Shown here one piece after another: positions 52,605 to 61,403 of a stretch of 64,000 nucleotides of DNA. The DNA comes from Flavobacteriales bacterium (lineage in GTDB: Bacteria > Bacteroidota > Bacteroidia > Flavobacteriales_F > PHOS-HE28). Location of the stretch: NCBI GenBank assembly GCA_016710015.1, contig JADJLR010000004.1, positions 124,001 to 188,000 on the forward strand, given 5' to 3'. The notes under the pieces were generated by a model that was not told where the DNA came from, made no database searches, and saw only the letters and a list, made by a program, of their open reading frames with translations. How positions within the stretch are numbered: the stretch's first letter is position 1; every line of letters begins with the position of its first letter. The position numbers were made by a program, and so were the translations under genes.

Positions 52605-52815
52605 ACAGGACCAGGTGGACATGTGAGCATGGGACCATGTGGTCATTTGGTCATGAACCAGAGTTCGTGCGAGGCCACATGCCCACATGAAACCAAGCCT
52701 ATGCGAGACACTCATGTCCATATGCCCACATGAACCGAAGCCCGTGCGAGGCCCCTCATGACCACATGTCCACATGAGGCATGGCCTGTGCGAGGCCACA
52801 TGCCCACATGATCCC
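52605..52815. repeat. Degenerate tandem repeats in the holB-pgk divergent gap
   Basis: Four imperfect units, starting near 52666, 52699, 52742 and 52786, share (G/A)TGCGAG(G/A)C...CATG(T/C)CCACATGA. Lengths differ (about 33, 43, 44 and 33 bases). Left of them (52605-52660) are more CATGTGG and GGTCATG words. The array fills nearly the whole gap up to the pgk -7 element and stays open in one minus-strand frame, with no protein-like content. Confidence 0.75.
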
Positions 52816-52827
52816 ACCTCCAAGCGG

Positions 52828-52835
52828 TATTTTCG
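52828..52835 (+). promoter_or_regulatory. Candidate -7 element of pgk
   Basis: TATTTTCG ends 4 bases before the ATG at 52840 and 13 before the next in-frame ATG at 52849, so the mRNA leader would be very short. It adjoins the repeats. Confidence 0.45.
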
Positions 52836-52839
52836 CGCC

Positions 52840-54030
52840 ATGTTGACCATGGATACATTCTCCTTCGCAGGCAAGAAAGCCCTTGTACGGGTGGATCTCA
52901 ATGTTCCCCAGGATGCGAACGGCCACATCACCGACGACTCAAGAGCGCGGGCGATCATACCTACGGTGAAGAAGATCCTCGCCGATGGCGGAAGCGCGAT
53001 CCTTATGAGTCACTTGGGTCGGCCGAAGGGAAAGGTGAACCCCGCGATGAGCCTGAAGCCCGTTGCCGACCACTTGAGCAATTTACTGGGCACCTCCGTG
53101 ATCTTCGCCACGGACTGCGTGGGCCCGGATGCAAAGGCCAAGGCCGCTGCATTGAAAGCTGGCGATGTGCTTCTGTTGGAAAACCTCCGTTTTCATCCTG
53201 AGGAAGAGGGCGGCGATGAGGCTTTTAGCCAGAGCCTGAGCGAATTGGGCGATGTGTACGTGAACGATGCCTTTGGCACCGCACACCGGGCACATGCGAG
53301 CACTACAGTGGTGGCTCGGTTCTTCCCGCAAGCAAAGCTCTTCGGCTACTTGATGCAGGCCGAAATAGACAGCGTGGGTAAGGTGCTCGGTGAGCCTAAA
53401 AGACCCATGACCGCGATCGTGGGCGGAAGCAAGGTGAGCAGCAAGATCAACGTGCTTCGCAACCTCTTGGGTTCTTGTGATGAACTGATCATCGGAGGTG
53501 GAATGGCCAACACGTTCGTGAGGGCGAATGGCGGCAATACCGGGGCTAGCTTGGTGGAGGAGGACCTCTTGGACACGGCGCGTGCGATCATCGCAGAGGC
53601 CAAAGCGAAGGGAGTCAAGCTTCACATCCCTACCGATGCTGTGGTCGCCGATGCCTTCGCGGAGAACGCGAACACGGACCAATGCCCGGCCGATGCCGTC
53701 CCCGATGGATGGATGGCCTTGGATATCGGCCCCAAGAGCATCGAAGTCTTCCGCAATGCCATCCTCGGCAGCAAGACCATCCTGTGGAACGGCCCTATGG
53801 GCGTTTTCGAGATGAAGCCCTTCCAACAAGGCACCGTCGCCATTGCGAATGCTGTTGCCGAGGCCACCGGAAAGGGGGCCTTCTCCTTGGTTGGCGGCGG
53901 CGATAGCGTAGCGGCTGTGAACCAGTTCGGGTTAGCGGACAAGATCAGCTACGTGAGCACCGGTGGCGGCGCGATGTTGGAGTACTTGGAGGGCAAGGTG
54001 CTGCCGGGCATTGCGGCGGTGCGGGGATAA
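52840..54030 (+). CDS. pgk: Phosphoglycerate kinase
   Basis: This 396-residue glycolytic enzyme transfers phosphate from 1,3-bisphosphoglycerate to ADP. The N-terminal signature FAGKKALVRVDLNVPQD, GGSAILMSHLGRPKG, LLLENLRFHPEEEGGD, FGTAHRAHAS, IVGGSKVSSKINVL, GPMGVFEMKPFQQGT and the C-terminal GGGDSVAAVN and STGGGAMLEYLEGKVLPG are all present. I choose ATG 52840 (MLTMDTFSFAG), with 52849 as alternative. The start is defined by the short gap from the -7 element. Confidence 0.97.
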   Translation: MLTMDTFSFAGKKALVRVDLNVPQDANGHITDDSRARAIIPTVKKILADGGSAILMSHLGRPKGKVNPAMSLKPVADHLSNLLGTSVIFATDCVGPDAKAKAAALKAGDVLLLENLRFHPEEEGGDEAFSQSLSELGDVYVNDAFGTAHRAHASTTVVARFFPQAKLFGYLMQAEIDSVGKVLGEPKRPMTAIVGGSKVSSKINVLRNLLGSCDELIIGGGMANTFVRANGGNTGASLVEEDLLDTARAIIAEAKAKGVKLHIPTDAVVADAFAENANTDQCPADAVPDGWMALDIGPKSIEVFRNAILGSKTILWNGPMGVFEMKPFQQGTVAIANAVAEATGKGAFSLVGGGDSVAAVNQFGLADKISYVSTGGGAMLEYLEGKVLPGIAAVRG

Positions 54031-54141
54031 CGGACCGTCGGAGGTCCAATACCGATCGACCGGTCGTGGGGTCGAAATACTCGGACTCGAAAACGATCTG
54101 TTCGCCCGGATGTCTCCACTCCCAGAGGTATCCTTACCTTT

Positions 54142-54657
54142 ATGGCTTCAGCCGACAAGGTGAAGATGGACGTTCCATCCGAGCCTAGGCATCACGAATA
54201 CCTCAACAATTTGGCAGGATCATCAGGCACCTTCAATAAGCGCGAAAAGGAAAAGAAGCGCATCCAGAAGCAGGAAGAAAAGCGCATCCGCAAGGAGCAG
54301 CGCAAAGCGAGTTCCGCTGGCGGCGGCTTGGACAACATGATCGCTTACGTGGACGAATTCGGACGGATCTCCGATACACCACCAGACCCTACGAAGCGTC
54401 AAGAGGTGAATGCCGAGGAGATCGAGTTGGGCGTACCGAAACGGACCGAGGAAGAATCCTCTCCGGATCGTACAGGCCGCATCGACTTCTTCGATACTTC
54501 CAAGGGCTTCGGTTTCATCAACGAAGATGGCAGCCGGGAGCGATACTTCGTACACATCAGCGGTATGCTGGATGAGTTGAAGGAAGGAGACAAGGTGATC
54601 TTCGAGATCGAGCGCGGACCACGGGGGCTGAATGCCACGAAGGTGCGCAAGGGCTGA
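54142..54657 (+). CDS. Cold-shock domain protein with charged N-terminal region
   Basis: The product is 171 residues from ATG 54142. Residues 30-60 are a highly charged Lys/Glu/Arg stretch (KREKEKKRIQKQEEKRIRKEQRK), predicted coiled. A Pro-rich linker and a C-terminal cold-shock domain (~110-170) follow, with RNA-binding motifs KGFGFI and YFVHI. It is likely an RNA chaperone. A TTG at 54211 (LAGSSGTFNKRE) gives an opening more like family members I know, so the true start may be there; TACCTTTA at 54135 overlaps the ATG and could be a promoter. Confidence 0.85.
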   Translation: MASADKVKMDVPSEPRHHEYLNNLAGSSGTFNKREKEKKRIQKQEEKRIRKEQRKASSAGGGLDNMIAYVDEFGRISDTPPDPTKRQEVNAEEIELGVPKRTEEESSPDRTGRIDFFDTSKGFGFINEDGSRERYFVHISGMLDELKEGDKVIFEIERGPRGLNATKVRKG

Positions 54658-55173
54658 CTACTCGATCATCCGGTCCACTTCGTCACGTATATCGTCCACG
54701 GTACGTTGCACCCATTTGCTCTCCTTCACAGCGGGAATCACCAAGGGGGCCATTGCAACCACCGGTGGATACAAACGTGAACCCTCCGTGGCTGAAGCCA
54801 AGGTATCTGCGGCATAGCTGCCGACCAGATTCAGCAGCACGCTCCACCCGAACGCGGAACGCAGCACACCAAAAGCAACTCCTGCCAATTTGTTCGGCAG
54901 GCTCAATTGGGCGATGTCGATCAGTTTGGTCAACGCCCGGGCAAGCAAATGCACGCCCAGAAGCACGATGAGGAAAGTGATCAGAAAGGCGATGGCGGCA
55001 CTATCGACCTGCAACCCGAGGGCCTTGATCATCCGATCGCTGAAGTGAACGCCCGCCCAGAGGCCCGCCACCAGCGCCACCAAGGAGGCGAACTCGATGA
55101 TGAAGCCCCTTGTGAAACCCTTGTACGCTGCGAAAACGAAGAACACGACCAATACCCAGTCCAACCAATTCAT
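54658..55173 (-). CDS. cvpA: CvpA family membrane protein
   Basis: This 171-residue protein has four hydrophobic helices: WLDWVLVVFFVFAAYKGFTRGFIIEFASLVALVAGLWAG, IAFLITFLIVLLGVHLLARAL and FGVLRSAFGWSVLLNL. The opening Asn-x-x-Asp and GxxRGxxxE pattern is the CvpA signature. CvpA homologues affect envelope stress resistance and colicin V production; the molecular role is unclear. It converges on the cold-shock gene with no gap and is divergent from the gene at 55230. Confidence 0.88.
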   Translation of the reverse strand: MNWLDWVLVVFFVFAAYKGFTRGFIIEFASLVALVAGLWAGVHFSDRMIKALGLQVDSAAIAFLITFLIVLLGVHLLARALTKLIDIAQLSLPNKLAGVAFGVLRSAFGWSVLLNLVGSYAADTLASATEGSRLYPPVVAMAPLVIPAVKESKWVQRTVDDIRDEVDRMIE

Positions 55174-55229
55174 GCTTGATGTATGAATTGGTGAAGTTCT
55201 AAAGATCTTTGCACCCTCGATCGATCACC

Positions 55230-55565
55230 GTGGACCTCACATTCGAAAAACGCTGGCGCGATCGCGTCAAGATCCTGTCCGAGCAGTTCGATGCCGGCAC
55301 CTTGGACCTCAATGCCGTGCTCTTCCTGATCGGTGTTCAGGAGTTGGGACAACACGCCCGGGAATTCAAGAAGGACGAGAAGGTGGCCCTGATGCACGTC
55401 GCCATCTGCGTCTTGCTGATGCCCTATGGCTACTACAAGGAATTGGGACGCGATGCTGACGGTTGGCCGCATTTCGAACGGATCCGTGAACTGCCTGTTC
55501 TGGAGCCGAAGGATCAGGAGCGTTTAATGAAGGAAGCGGTACTGGACTATTTCGAAACGGAGTGA
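55230..55565 (+). CDS. Conserved Bacteroidota protein of unknown function
   Basis: The 111-residue product starts at GTG 55230 ((M)DLTFEKRWRDRVKILSEQF). It is mainly helical and contains LNAVLFLIGVQELGQ, FKKDEKVALMHVAICVLLMPYGYY and DADGWPHFERIRELP. I recognise it as a recurrent small protein of Bacteroidota, but know of no assigned function. A palindrome AAAGATCTTT (55201-55210) in the divergent gap contains GATCTTTG, which may be its -7 element. Confidence 0.78.
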   Translation: MDLTFEKRWRDRVKILSEQFDAGTLDLNAVLFLIGVQELGQHAREFKKDEKVALMHVAICVLLMPYGYYKELGRDADGWPHFERIRELPVLEPKDQERLMKEAVLDYFETE

Positions 55566-55569
55566 ATGA

Positions 55570-55962
55570 TCACTGGGGGATCACCTCCATGATCAGGGTC
55601 TCCTCGTTGGTCTCTTCCTCCAAGACCTTGATGATGCCTTCGGCATACATCGTGTCCTTGTACGTGAGGATATCGAGAACCGCGAACCCAGCTTGCCCTT
55701 GCTCGAAAAAGCCCGAATAATCGAACTCCGCCTTTCCGCCCCCTGAGGTCATCGCTTCCATTTTCAAGCGGGATGCATCGGCCAATGGCACAGCAGGGTT
55801 CGCGTAGAGGCGCACGTAGGCTTCAGGTACAGGCCTCCCATCGGCATCCTTCACGGAGATGACCACCGTCGTGGGCTTTTCCTTGTTGCAAGAAGCGCCA
55901 AGAACGAGTGCGCCGACCAGCAATGCGTAGGTAAGGACGCTGCGGAATGCGGATGTGGTCAT
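55570..55962 (-). CDS. Small lipoprotein of unknown function
   Basis: This 130-residue protein has a lipoprotein signal with Cys25 (LGASC). The mature part looks like a single carboxypeptidase-regulatory-like or transthyretin-like beta fold: TTVVISVKDADGRPVPEAYVRLYANP, FDYSGFFEQGQAGFAVLDI and YAEGIIKVLEEETNEETLIMEV. It is probably attached to a membrane facing the periplasm. It is divergent from the cyclophilin gene across 22 bases. Confidence 0.8.
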   Translation of the reverse strand: MTTSAFRSVLTYALLVGALVLGASCNKEKPTTVVISVKDADGRPVPEAYVRLYANPAVPLADASRLKMEAMTSGGGKAEFDYSGFFEQGQAGFAVLDILTYKDTMYAEGIIKVLEEETNEETLIMEVIPQ

Positions 55963-55967
55963 TGGTT

Positions 55968-55975
55968 TACTTTTG
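55968..55975 (+). promoter_or_regulatory. Candidate -7 element of the cyclophilin-pheS operon
   Basis: TACTTTTG is an exact TAnnTTTG match, 9 bases from ATG 55985 and 30 from ATG 56006. Confidence 0.5.
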
Positions 55976-55984
55976 GGGGCCTTG

Positions 55985-56728
55985 ATGATCAGGGCCTTTC
56001 GAGGGATGTCAAATGTAAGCAAGCGCAAGATCCGATGGCAATGGTCGTTGACCTTGGCTATGACCATCCTTTGCATGCCTTGGTTGCCCGTGGTGGCGTT
56101 CGGGCAGGCCGCGCAGTCCCCGAAGCGCCCGTTGATAGAGGTTCGGACCAACTTCGGCACCATGGTGGTGGCCTTGTACAATGAAACACCCATCCACCGG
56201 GACAATTTCCTTGAATTGGTGGAGTCCGGGGCATACGACAGCCTGCTTTTCCACCGGATCGTGCCCGGTTTCGCCGTGGAAGGCGGGGACCCGGCAAGCA
56301 AATACGCTCCGCCCGGTGTGGCCTTGGGCTTGGATCCGGATTCCGTGGGCCTTCCTGAGGAAGTTGTGCCGGGGCGGATACACACGTACGGAACGCTGGC
56401 AGCGGCAGCGGCCGGTGACACCCCGGACCTGGCCGGAAGGACCCACCGGATGCGCTTCTTCTTCGTCTTAGGAGGCACCTATTCATCCAAGGAACTCGAA
56501 CTGGTGACCCAACGGAATTCAGCCAATGGGCGACAACAGACGTATTCGGCTTCTGAACGCGAGGAATACGCAGAGGTGGGTGGCCAACCCCGTCTGGATG
56601 GGGCCTACACGGTCTTCGGGAATGTGGTGAGTGGCTTGGAGGTCTTAGAAGCATTGGCCGCGCTTCCCTGCAACGGATGGGACCGTCCTTTGCAGGACCA
56701 ACGAATGTTCATGCGTCGATCGGAATGA
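55985..56728 (+). CDS. Exported cyclophilin-type peptidyl-prolyl isomerase
   Basis: The product is 247 residues from ATG 55985; ATG 56006 is an alternative. The N-terminal helix (WSLTLAMTILCMPWLPVVAFGQ) is a signal peptide. The cyclophilin domain has VRTNFGTMVVALYNETPIHRDNFLELV, YDSLLFHRIVPGFAVEGGDP and, at the end, DGAYTVFGNVVSGLEVLEAL. It would catalyse prolyl isomerisation of periplasmic proteins. A long insert (residues ~110-190) carries an Ala-rich stretch and RFFFVLGGTYSSKELELV. The stop overlaps the pheS ATG. Confidence 0.9.
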   Translation: MIRAFRGMSNVSKRKIRWQWSLTLAMTILCMPWLPVVAFGQAAQSPKRPLIEVRTNFGTMVVALYNETPIHRDNFLELVESGAYDSLLFHRIVPGFAVEGGDPASKYAPPGVALGLDPDSVGLPEEVVPGRIHTYGTLAAAAAGDTPDLAGRTHRMRFFFVLGGTYSSKELELVTQRNSANGRQQTYSASEREEYAEVGGQPRLDGAYTVFGNVVSGLEVLEALAALPCNGWDRPLQDQRMFMRRSE

Positions 56729-57759
56729 GTCTACTGGAACGAGTGGCCGCCTTGGAGGCGGAAGTGAAGCAAGCAACAGCCAAGACGGCCGAAGAGGTGG
56801 AACGTTTCCGCGTGGCCATGTTGGGGCGCAACGGTGCCGTGACCGAACTCTTCGATGCGTTCAAGCAGGTCAGCGCGGATGAAAAGCGGGCATTGGGTCA
56901 ACGCCTGAACCAATTGAAGCAGGCTGCACAAGAGCGCCTCGACGAACTGAAGGCTGGTAGCACGACCATTGGTCCAACCAGCTCGACCACGTTGGACCTG
57001 AGCGCGCCCTCTGCCACGGAAGCAACGGGCAGCCATCACCCCATCAGTATCGTACGCCAACGCATTGTGGACATCTTCGGACATATCGGCTACACCGTGA
57101 GCCAAGGGCCCGAGGTGGAGGATGATCACCACAACTTCGGCGCGCTGAACTTCCCACCGGATCATCCGGCGCGTGACATGCAGGATACCTTCTTCGTGGA
57201 GGGGGACGACCTCGCGTTGCGCACACACACCAGCAGCGTACAGGTGCGTGTGATGGAGAACAGCAGCCCACCGATCCGCACGATCTCGCCTGGCCGGGTA
57301 TACCGGAACGAAGCGATCAGTGCGCGTGCGCATTGCATGTTCCACCAAGTGGAGGGCTTGTACGTGGACAAAGGCGTGAGCTTCGCTGACCTGAAAGGCA
57401 CACTCGACCATTTCACCAAGAGCCTCTTCGGCCCGGATGTTTCCATTCGCATGCGACCGAGCTACTTCCCGTTCACCGAACCCAGTGCTGAAGTGGACAT
57501 GAGTTGCACCATTTGTAATGGTTCGGGATGCAACATCTGCAAGCAGAGCGGCTGGGTGGAGATCATGGGTTGCGGCATGGTGGACCCCACGGTACTGACC
57601 AATTGTGGCATCGACCCGGAGGTGTACAGTGGATTCGCATTCGGCATGGGTGTGGAGCGGATCGCCCAATTGATCTACCGCGTGCCCGACCTACGGATGT
57701 ATTGGGAGAACGATGTCCGTTTCCTGGATCAGTTCACTGCGGCGACCTTCCGGCATTGA
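56725..57759 (+). CDS. pheS: Phenylalanyl-tRNA synthetase alpha subunit
   Basis: This 344-residue catalytic subunit charges tRNA-Phe with PheT. The N-terminal coiled-coil (~1-90) is followed by class II motifs: HPISIVRQRIVDIFGHIGY, RDMQDTFFVEG, LRTHTSSVQVRVM, PGRVYRNEAISARAHCMFHQVEGLYVD and the final GFAFGMGVERIAQLIY. Zinc-like Cys cluster CTICNGSGCNICKQSGWVE is present. pheT is not adjacent. The ATG overlaps the cyclophilin stop (ATGA), so both are one transcript. Confidence 0.96.
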   Translation: MSLLERVAALEAEVKQATAKTAEEVERFRVAMLGRNGAVTELFDAFKQVSADEKRALGQRLNQLKQAAQERLDELKAGSTTIGPTSSTTLDLSAPSATEATGSHHPISIVRQRIVDIFGHIGYTVSQGPEVEDDHHNFGALNFPPDHPARDMQDTFFVEGDDLALRTHTSSVQVRVMENSSPPIRTISPGRVYRNEAISARAHCMFHQVEGLYVDKGVSFADLKGTLDHFTKSLFGPDVSIRMRPSYFPFTEPSAEVDMSCTICNGSGCNICKQSGWVEIMGCGMVDPTVLTNCGIDPEVYSGFAFGMGVERIAQLIYRVPDLRMYWENDVRFLDQFTAATFRH

Positions 57760-57762
57760 TCC

Positions 57763-59028
57763 ATGACAGAGACCATCCGCACCGATGTCTGCGTGGTCGG
57801 CGGTGGTCCGGGCGGCTGTGCGGCAACTCTTCAACTCGCGAAACAAGGCGTACCGGTCGTCCTCGTTGAGAAGGCCATCTTTCCGCGAGACAAGGTCTGC
57901 GGCGATGCGCTGAGCGGCAAAGTGATGCGCACCTTGGAACGCTTGGACCCGGAATTGGCTGACCGTGTGAAGCGCGATGGTCGTTCAATGCCGAGTTGGG
58001 GCGTTACGTTCACCGCTCCGAGCGGACGCTCCCTTCGAGTTCCGTTCTCCCGCAACACGGGCATGGGTGAAGCGCCCGGCGCTATCCTTCCTCGGTTGGA
58101 CTTCGATGACCTCTTGTTCCAGCACGTGAAGTCCACCATCGGGATCACCGTTCAGGAAGGATGGAATGCAAGATCCTTTCAACGCGATGAAGCGGGTTGG
58201 ACCATCACCGATGCCGATGGGTCCATCATCCATGCTCGGCTATTGATCGATGCCTCGGGAGCGAACTCCACTTTCGCTCGTCATGTGGCCGGTCTTCCCC
58301 TAGAATCGGGACACCACGCGGCCGGTGTACGTGCCTATTTCCACGGTGTGAAAGGATTGGATCCGGATGGTTTCATTGAACTGATCTTCCTGAAGGACCT
58401 CTTGCCGGGCTACCTGTGGGTCTTTCCGTTGCCTCCGATCGAAGGCATGGACGGACGGGCCAATGTGGGCCTCGGCTTGCGCAGTGATGTGGTGAAGTCG
58501 CGCGGTGTGGATCTGAAAGCGCTGCTGGGTCAACTCATAGTGGAACAACCGCAATTGCGAGACCGGTTCGCGGAAGCCACGATGGAAGGCTCCATTCAAG
58601 GCATGGGATTGCCCTTGGCCAGCAAGCGATACCCGTTGAGTGGCGATGGCTATATGTTGGTCGGGGATGCCGGCCACTTGATCGATCCGTTCACCGGCGA
58701 AGGGATCAGCCATGCGATGATCAGCGGGGTGTATGCAGCGGATATCGCAGCAGCAGCGCTTTCGGAAAAGGACCTTTCGGCAGCGCGATTGCGGGCATAC
58801 GATCAACGAGTTTGGAAGCGCTTGGGCAAGGAACTCGCGATCAGCACCCGTTTGCAACAAATGGCCAACCAAGCGTGGTTGTTCGACTTCGTGGTGGATC
58901 GCGCCAACAAGAATCCAGCCCTAGCGGACACGATCAGCAGCATGTTCACCGACCTCGACCTACGCGAACGGCTGAAGAAACCCGGGTTCTACATGGACCT
59001 GCTGTTGGGGCGAACACCTGTCACGTAG
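57763..59028 (+). CDS. Geranylgeranyl-reductase-like FAD-dependent oxidoreductase
   Basis: This 421-residue flavoprotein has an N-terminal FAD motif (DVCVVGGGPGGCAATLQLAKQG), the GGR-type EKAIFPRDKVCGDALSG, DASGANSTFARHVAG and a C-terminal VGDAGHLIDPFTGEGISHAMISG. Proteins of this group reduce isoprenoid chains, for example of menaquinone or lipids, or act as monooxygenases. Given the carotenoid cluster in the genome, an isoprenoid substrate is reasonable but unproven. It starts 3 bases after pheS and converges on a methyltransferase gene. Confidence 0.87.
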   Translation: MTETIRTDVCVVGGGPGGCAATLQLAKQGVPVVLVEKAIFPRDKVCGDALSGKVMRTLERLDPELADRVKRDGRSMPSWGVTFTAPSGRSLRVPFSRNTGMGEAPGAILPRLDFDDLLFQHVKSTIGITVQEGWNARSFQRDEAGWTITDADGSIIHARLLIDASGANSTFARHVAGLPLESGHHAAGVRAYFHGVKGLDPDGFIELIFLKDLLPGYLWVFPLPPIEGMDGRANVGLGLRSDVVKSRGVDLKALLGQLIVEQPQLRDRFAEATMEGSIQGMGLPLASKRYPLSGDGYMLVGDAGHLIDPFTGEGISHAMISGVYAADIAAAALSEKDLSAARLRAYDQRVWKRLGKELAISTRLQQMANQAWLFDFVVDRANKNPALADTISSMFTDLDLRERLKKPGFYMDLLLGRTPVT

Positions 59029-59031
59029 GAC

Positions 59032-59778
59032 TCAACGCACCCGTTTCGCCGCAACGAACCAATCCCAAGGGAACGGAGCCTTCATCCATTTGGGCGGCGC
59101 ATCGAATTCGGTGGTCCAGGGGTACTCCAGCTTCTCGATCGCTTCTACGGCAAATCCACGATCCATTAAGGTCGCTTCAAGCTCTTCACGCAAGTAGTGT
59201 TTGGTAGGCACGTCATCTATGTGTACAATACCGTGTTCAAGCCCTTTGCTATTGAGCGCCGCTTCCTTCTGTGCGGTCCTCGGGTCCATACCCTCTTTCA
59301 AGTTCCACTGCAAATGCCGGAATGCAGTGAGTAACGCAGAATTCAACGACGGAACCACAAGTAGCAAATGACCACCCCGTTTCACGCTTCGACACGTACG
59401 GTCGATCAGCGGTTCGCGCACTTCCAAGGAGGCATTGAGCAGCGTGTTGATGCACAGCACGACATCCGTTGCGGGGTAGCTTTTGCGATCGGTACTGAGG
59501 TCAACATGCACATAGCTGATGTTGGAGTGATTGCCACACGCCTTCGCCGCAACTTCGAGACATTGGCTGCTCACATCCACCGCGTAGACCTTCCCGAAAC
59601 GTTCGGCCAACATGGGCAAGGTCCGGCCCACGCCACAACCCAAGTCGGTTGCTACGGCATCCGGCACGGCGAGACGATCCACCCAGCGCGCAATGTGGCC
59701 TTTGGTGTCGTTGGCCGGTACGTTGAAGATCTCCTCTTCAAACGTTCCTGCGACCTGGTCCCAATCCTTTTCGTTCAT
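59032..59778 (-). CDS. Class I SAM-dependent methyltransferase
   Basis: The product is 248 residues from ATG 59778 (MNEKDWDQVAGTFEEE); an upstream extension adds non-conserved residues. The SAM-binding motif is TDLGCGVGRTLPMLAERFGKVYAVDVS, with the acidic end of strand 2 as AVDVS. VVLCINTLLNASLE and LKRGGHLLLVVP-type strands 4 and 5 follow. The methyl acceptor is unknown. It faces the geranylgeranyl-reductase-like gene with a 3-base gap. Confidence 0.88.
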   Translation of the reverse strand: MNEKDWDQVAGTFEEEIFNVPANDTKGHIARWVDRLAVPDAVATDLGCGVGRTLPMLAERFGKVYAVDVSSQCLEVAAKACGNHSNISYVHVDLSTDRKSYPATDVVLCINTLLNASLEVREPLIDRTCRSVKRGGHLLLVVPSLNSALLTAFRHLQWNLKEGMDPRTAQKEAALNSKGLEHGIVHIDDVPTKHYLREELEATLMDRGFAVEAIEKLEYPWTTEFDAPPKWMKAPFPWDWFVAAKRVR

Positions 59779-59937
59779 GCGTAGCGCGGTTAACGCAGCG
59801 CATGGGATCGCCCGAATTGAGTGGGCAGCAAAGAAGGATGCGCTACGAGGGTGGTTCGGTATCGGCAAGGTATCCGGCACCTGAGGACCCTACGCGGTGA
59901 TCGCGGAGCAGGTATCCACGATCTTGTCAACCACAGG

Positions 59938-61359
59938 TCAGACCGGACTCAACTTCAGCATGTTCGACATGCCTTGTTCGGCAATGGGCATGCTGGCCAC
60001 ATTCACGACCAGGTCGCCTTTGGCCACCAGCTTCTTGCTGCGCAGAATATGCTTGATATCAGCGATGGTGTGGTCGGTGCTCACGGTCTTGTCGTAGTAC
60101 TCGGCACGGACGCCCCACACCAGGTTGAGCATGCGCAGTATCGCGCGGTTGCTGGTGAAGGCGAAGATGTGTGCCTTGGGCCGCATGCTGCTGATCTTGA
60201 ACGCGGTGTAACCACTGTGCGTCATGGTCACGATCGCTGAGATATCGATCGCTGCAGCCATGCGCACGCTGGCCATGCAGATCGCATCGGTCACCATTCG
60301 CTCGTCGTGGTTCAGCTCGGGTTGGGGCACGTTGAACATGGTATCGCTGGTCTCCATTTCCAGCAGGATCTTGTTCATGGCCATCACCACTTCCACCGGG
60401 AACTTGCCCACGCTGGTCTCTGCGCTCAACATCACCGCATCGGCGTGGTCCAACACGGCATTGGCCACATCGTTCACCTCGGCGCGCGTGGGGGTGATGT
60501 TGGTGATCATGCTCTCCATCATCTGTGTAGCGACGATCACCGGTTTGTGGTGAATGAGGCAGCGCCGGATGATGTCCTTCTGTGCCAGCGGCACCTTTTC
60601 CATGGGGATCTCCACGCCCAGATCTCCCCGTGCCACCATCAATGCATCGCTTTCTTGGATGATCGCATCGATCTCGTTCAGCGCTTCGGGTTTCTCGATC
60701 TTGGCGATCACGCGTGCGGTCTTTTCTTGGGATCGAATGATCTCCTTCAGCTCTAGGATGTCCTGCGCTCCACGTACGAAACTGAGACCGATCCAATCCA
60801 CATCATGCTGCAAGGCGAAGTCGAGATCCTGTCTGTCCTTTTCGGTGAGACTGGGCAGGCTGATGCGCGTATTCGGCAGATTCAATCCTTTATTGGAGCT
60901 CAGCACTCCCCCGTTCAGCACACGCGTGGTCACGTTCTTTTCGCCATCCGTGGAGACCACCTCCAAGCGGATCTTGCCATCGTCCAACAGCACAAGCTCG
61001 CCCTTCTTCACATCCTGCGGGAACAAGAGATAGCTCGTGCTCACCAAACCTGATCTCCCTTTGATCGGCTCCGTGGTGATGATGAGTTCGCTACCATCCG
61101 GGAGATCGATCGGGCCATCGGCCATTTCGCCCACGCGCATTTTCGGGCCTTGCAGATCGGCCAGGATCGCGGTATTCAAGTCGAGCTCCTCATTGAGATC
61201 CCGGATGTTCGCGATCAGTTCGGTATAGAAGTCGTAGTTACCATGGCTGAAATTCAAGCGGCACACATCCATGCCGTGCTTCATCATTTCGCGCAGGACC
61301 TCTTTGGGGGCCGATGCCGGTCCTATGGTGGCGACGATCTTGGTCTTCGGGTCGTTCAT
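59938..61359 (-). CDS. pyk: Pyruvate kinase
   Basis: This 473-residue enzyme makes pyruvate and ATP from phosphoenolpyruvate. KIVATIGPASAP at the start, CRLNFSHGNYDFY, ILADLQGPKMRVG, VIAKIEKPEALNEIDAII (catalytic Lys), MVARGDLGVEIP and MLSAETSVGKFPVEVV are in family order. The C-terminal allosteric domain includes THSGYTAFKISSMRPKAHIFAFTSN. No extra phosphate-carrier domain. It lies downstream of the IPExxxVDY gene, an arrangement seen in Flavobacteriales. Confidence 0.96.
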   Translation of the reverse strand: MNDPKTKIVATIGPASAPKEVLREMMKHGMDVCRLNFSHGNYDFYTELIANIRDLNEELDLNTAILADLQGPKMRVGEMADGPIDLPDGSELIITTEPIKGRSGLVSTSYLLFPQDVKKGELVLLDDGKIRLEVVSTDGEKNVTTRVLNGGVLSSNKGLNLPNTRISLPSLTEKDRQDLDFALQHDVDWIGLSFVRGAQDILELKEIIRSQEKTARVIAKIEKPEALNEIDAIIQESDALMVARGDLGVEIPMEKVPLAQKDIIRRCLIHHKPVIVATQMMESMITNITPTRAEVNDVANAVLDHADAVMLSAETSVGKFPVEVVMAMNKILLEMETSDTMFNVPQPELNHDERMVTDAICMASVRMAAAIDISAIVTMTHSGYTAFKISSMRPKAHIFAFTSNRAILRMLNLVWGVRAEYYDKTVSTDHTIADIKHILRSKKLVAKGDLVVNVASMPIAEQGMSNMLKLSPV

Positions 61360-61403
61360 GTTCGGTTCGCCGTAGCTCGGGCGAAAGCGCGATAAGTGTG
61401 TTA

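Noticed and set aside
52605..52815. CRISPR-like array between holB and pgk
   Set aside because: Units are degenerate, of unequal length and without distinct unique spacers; no cas genes are present.
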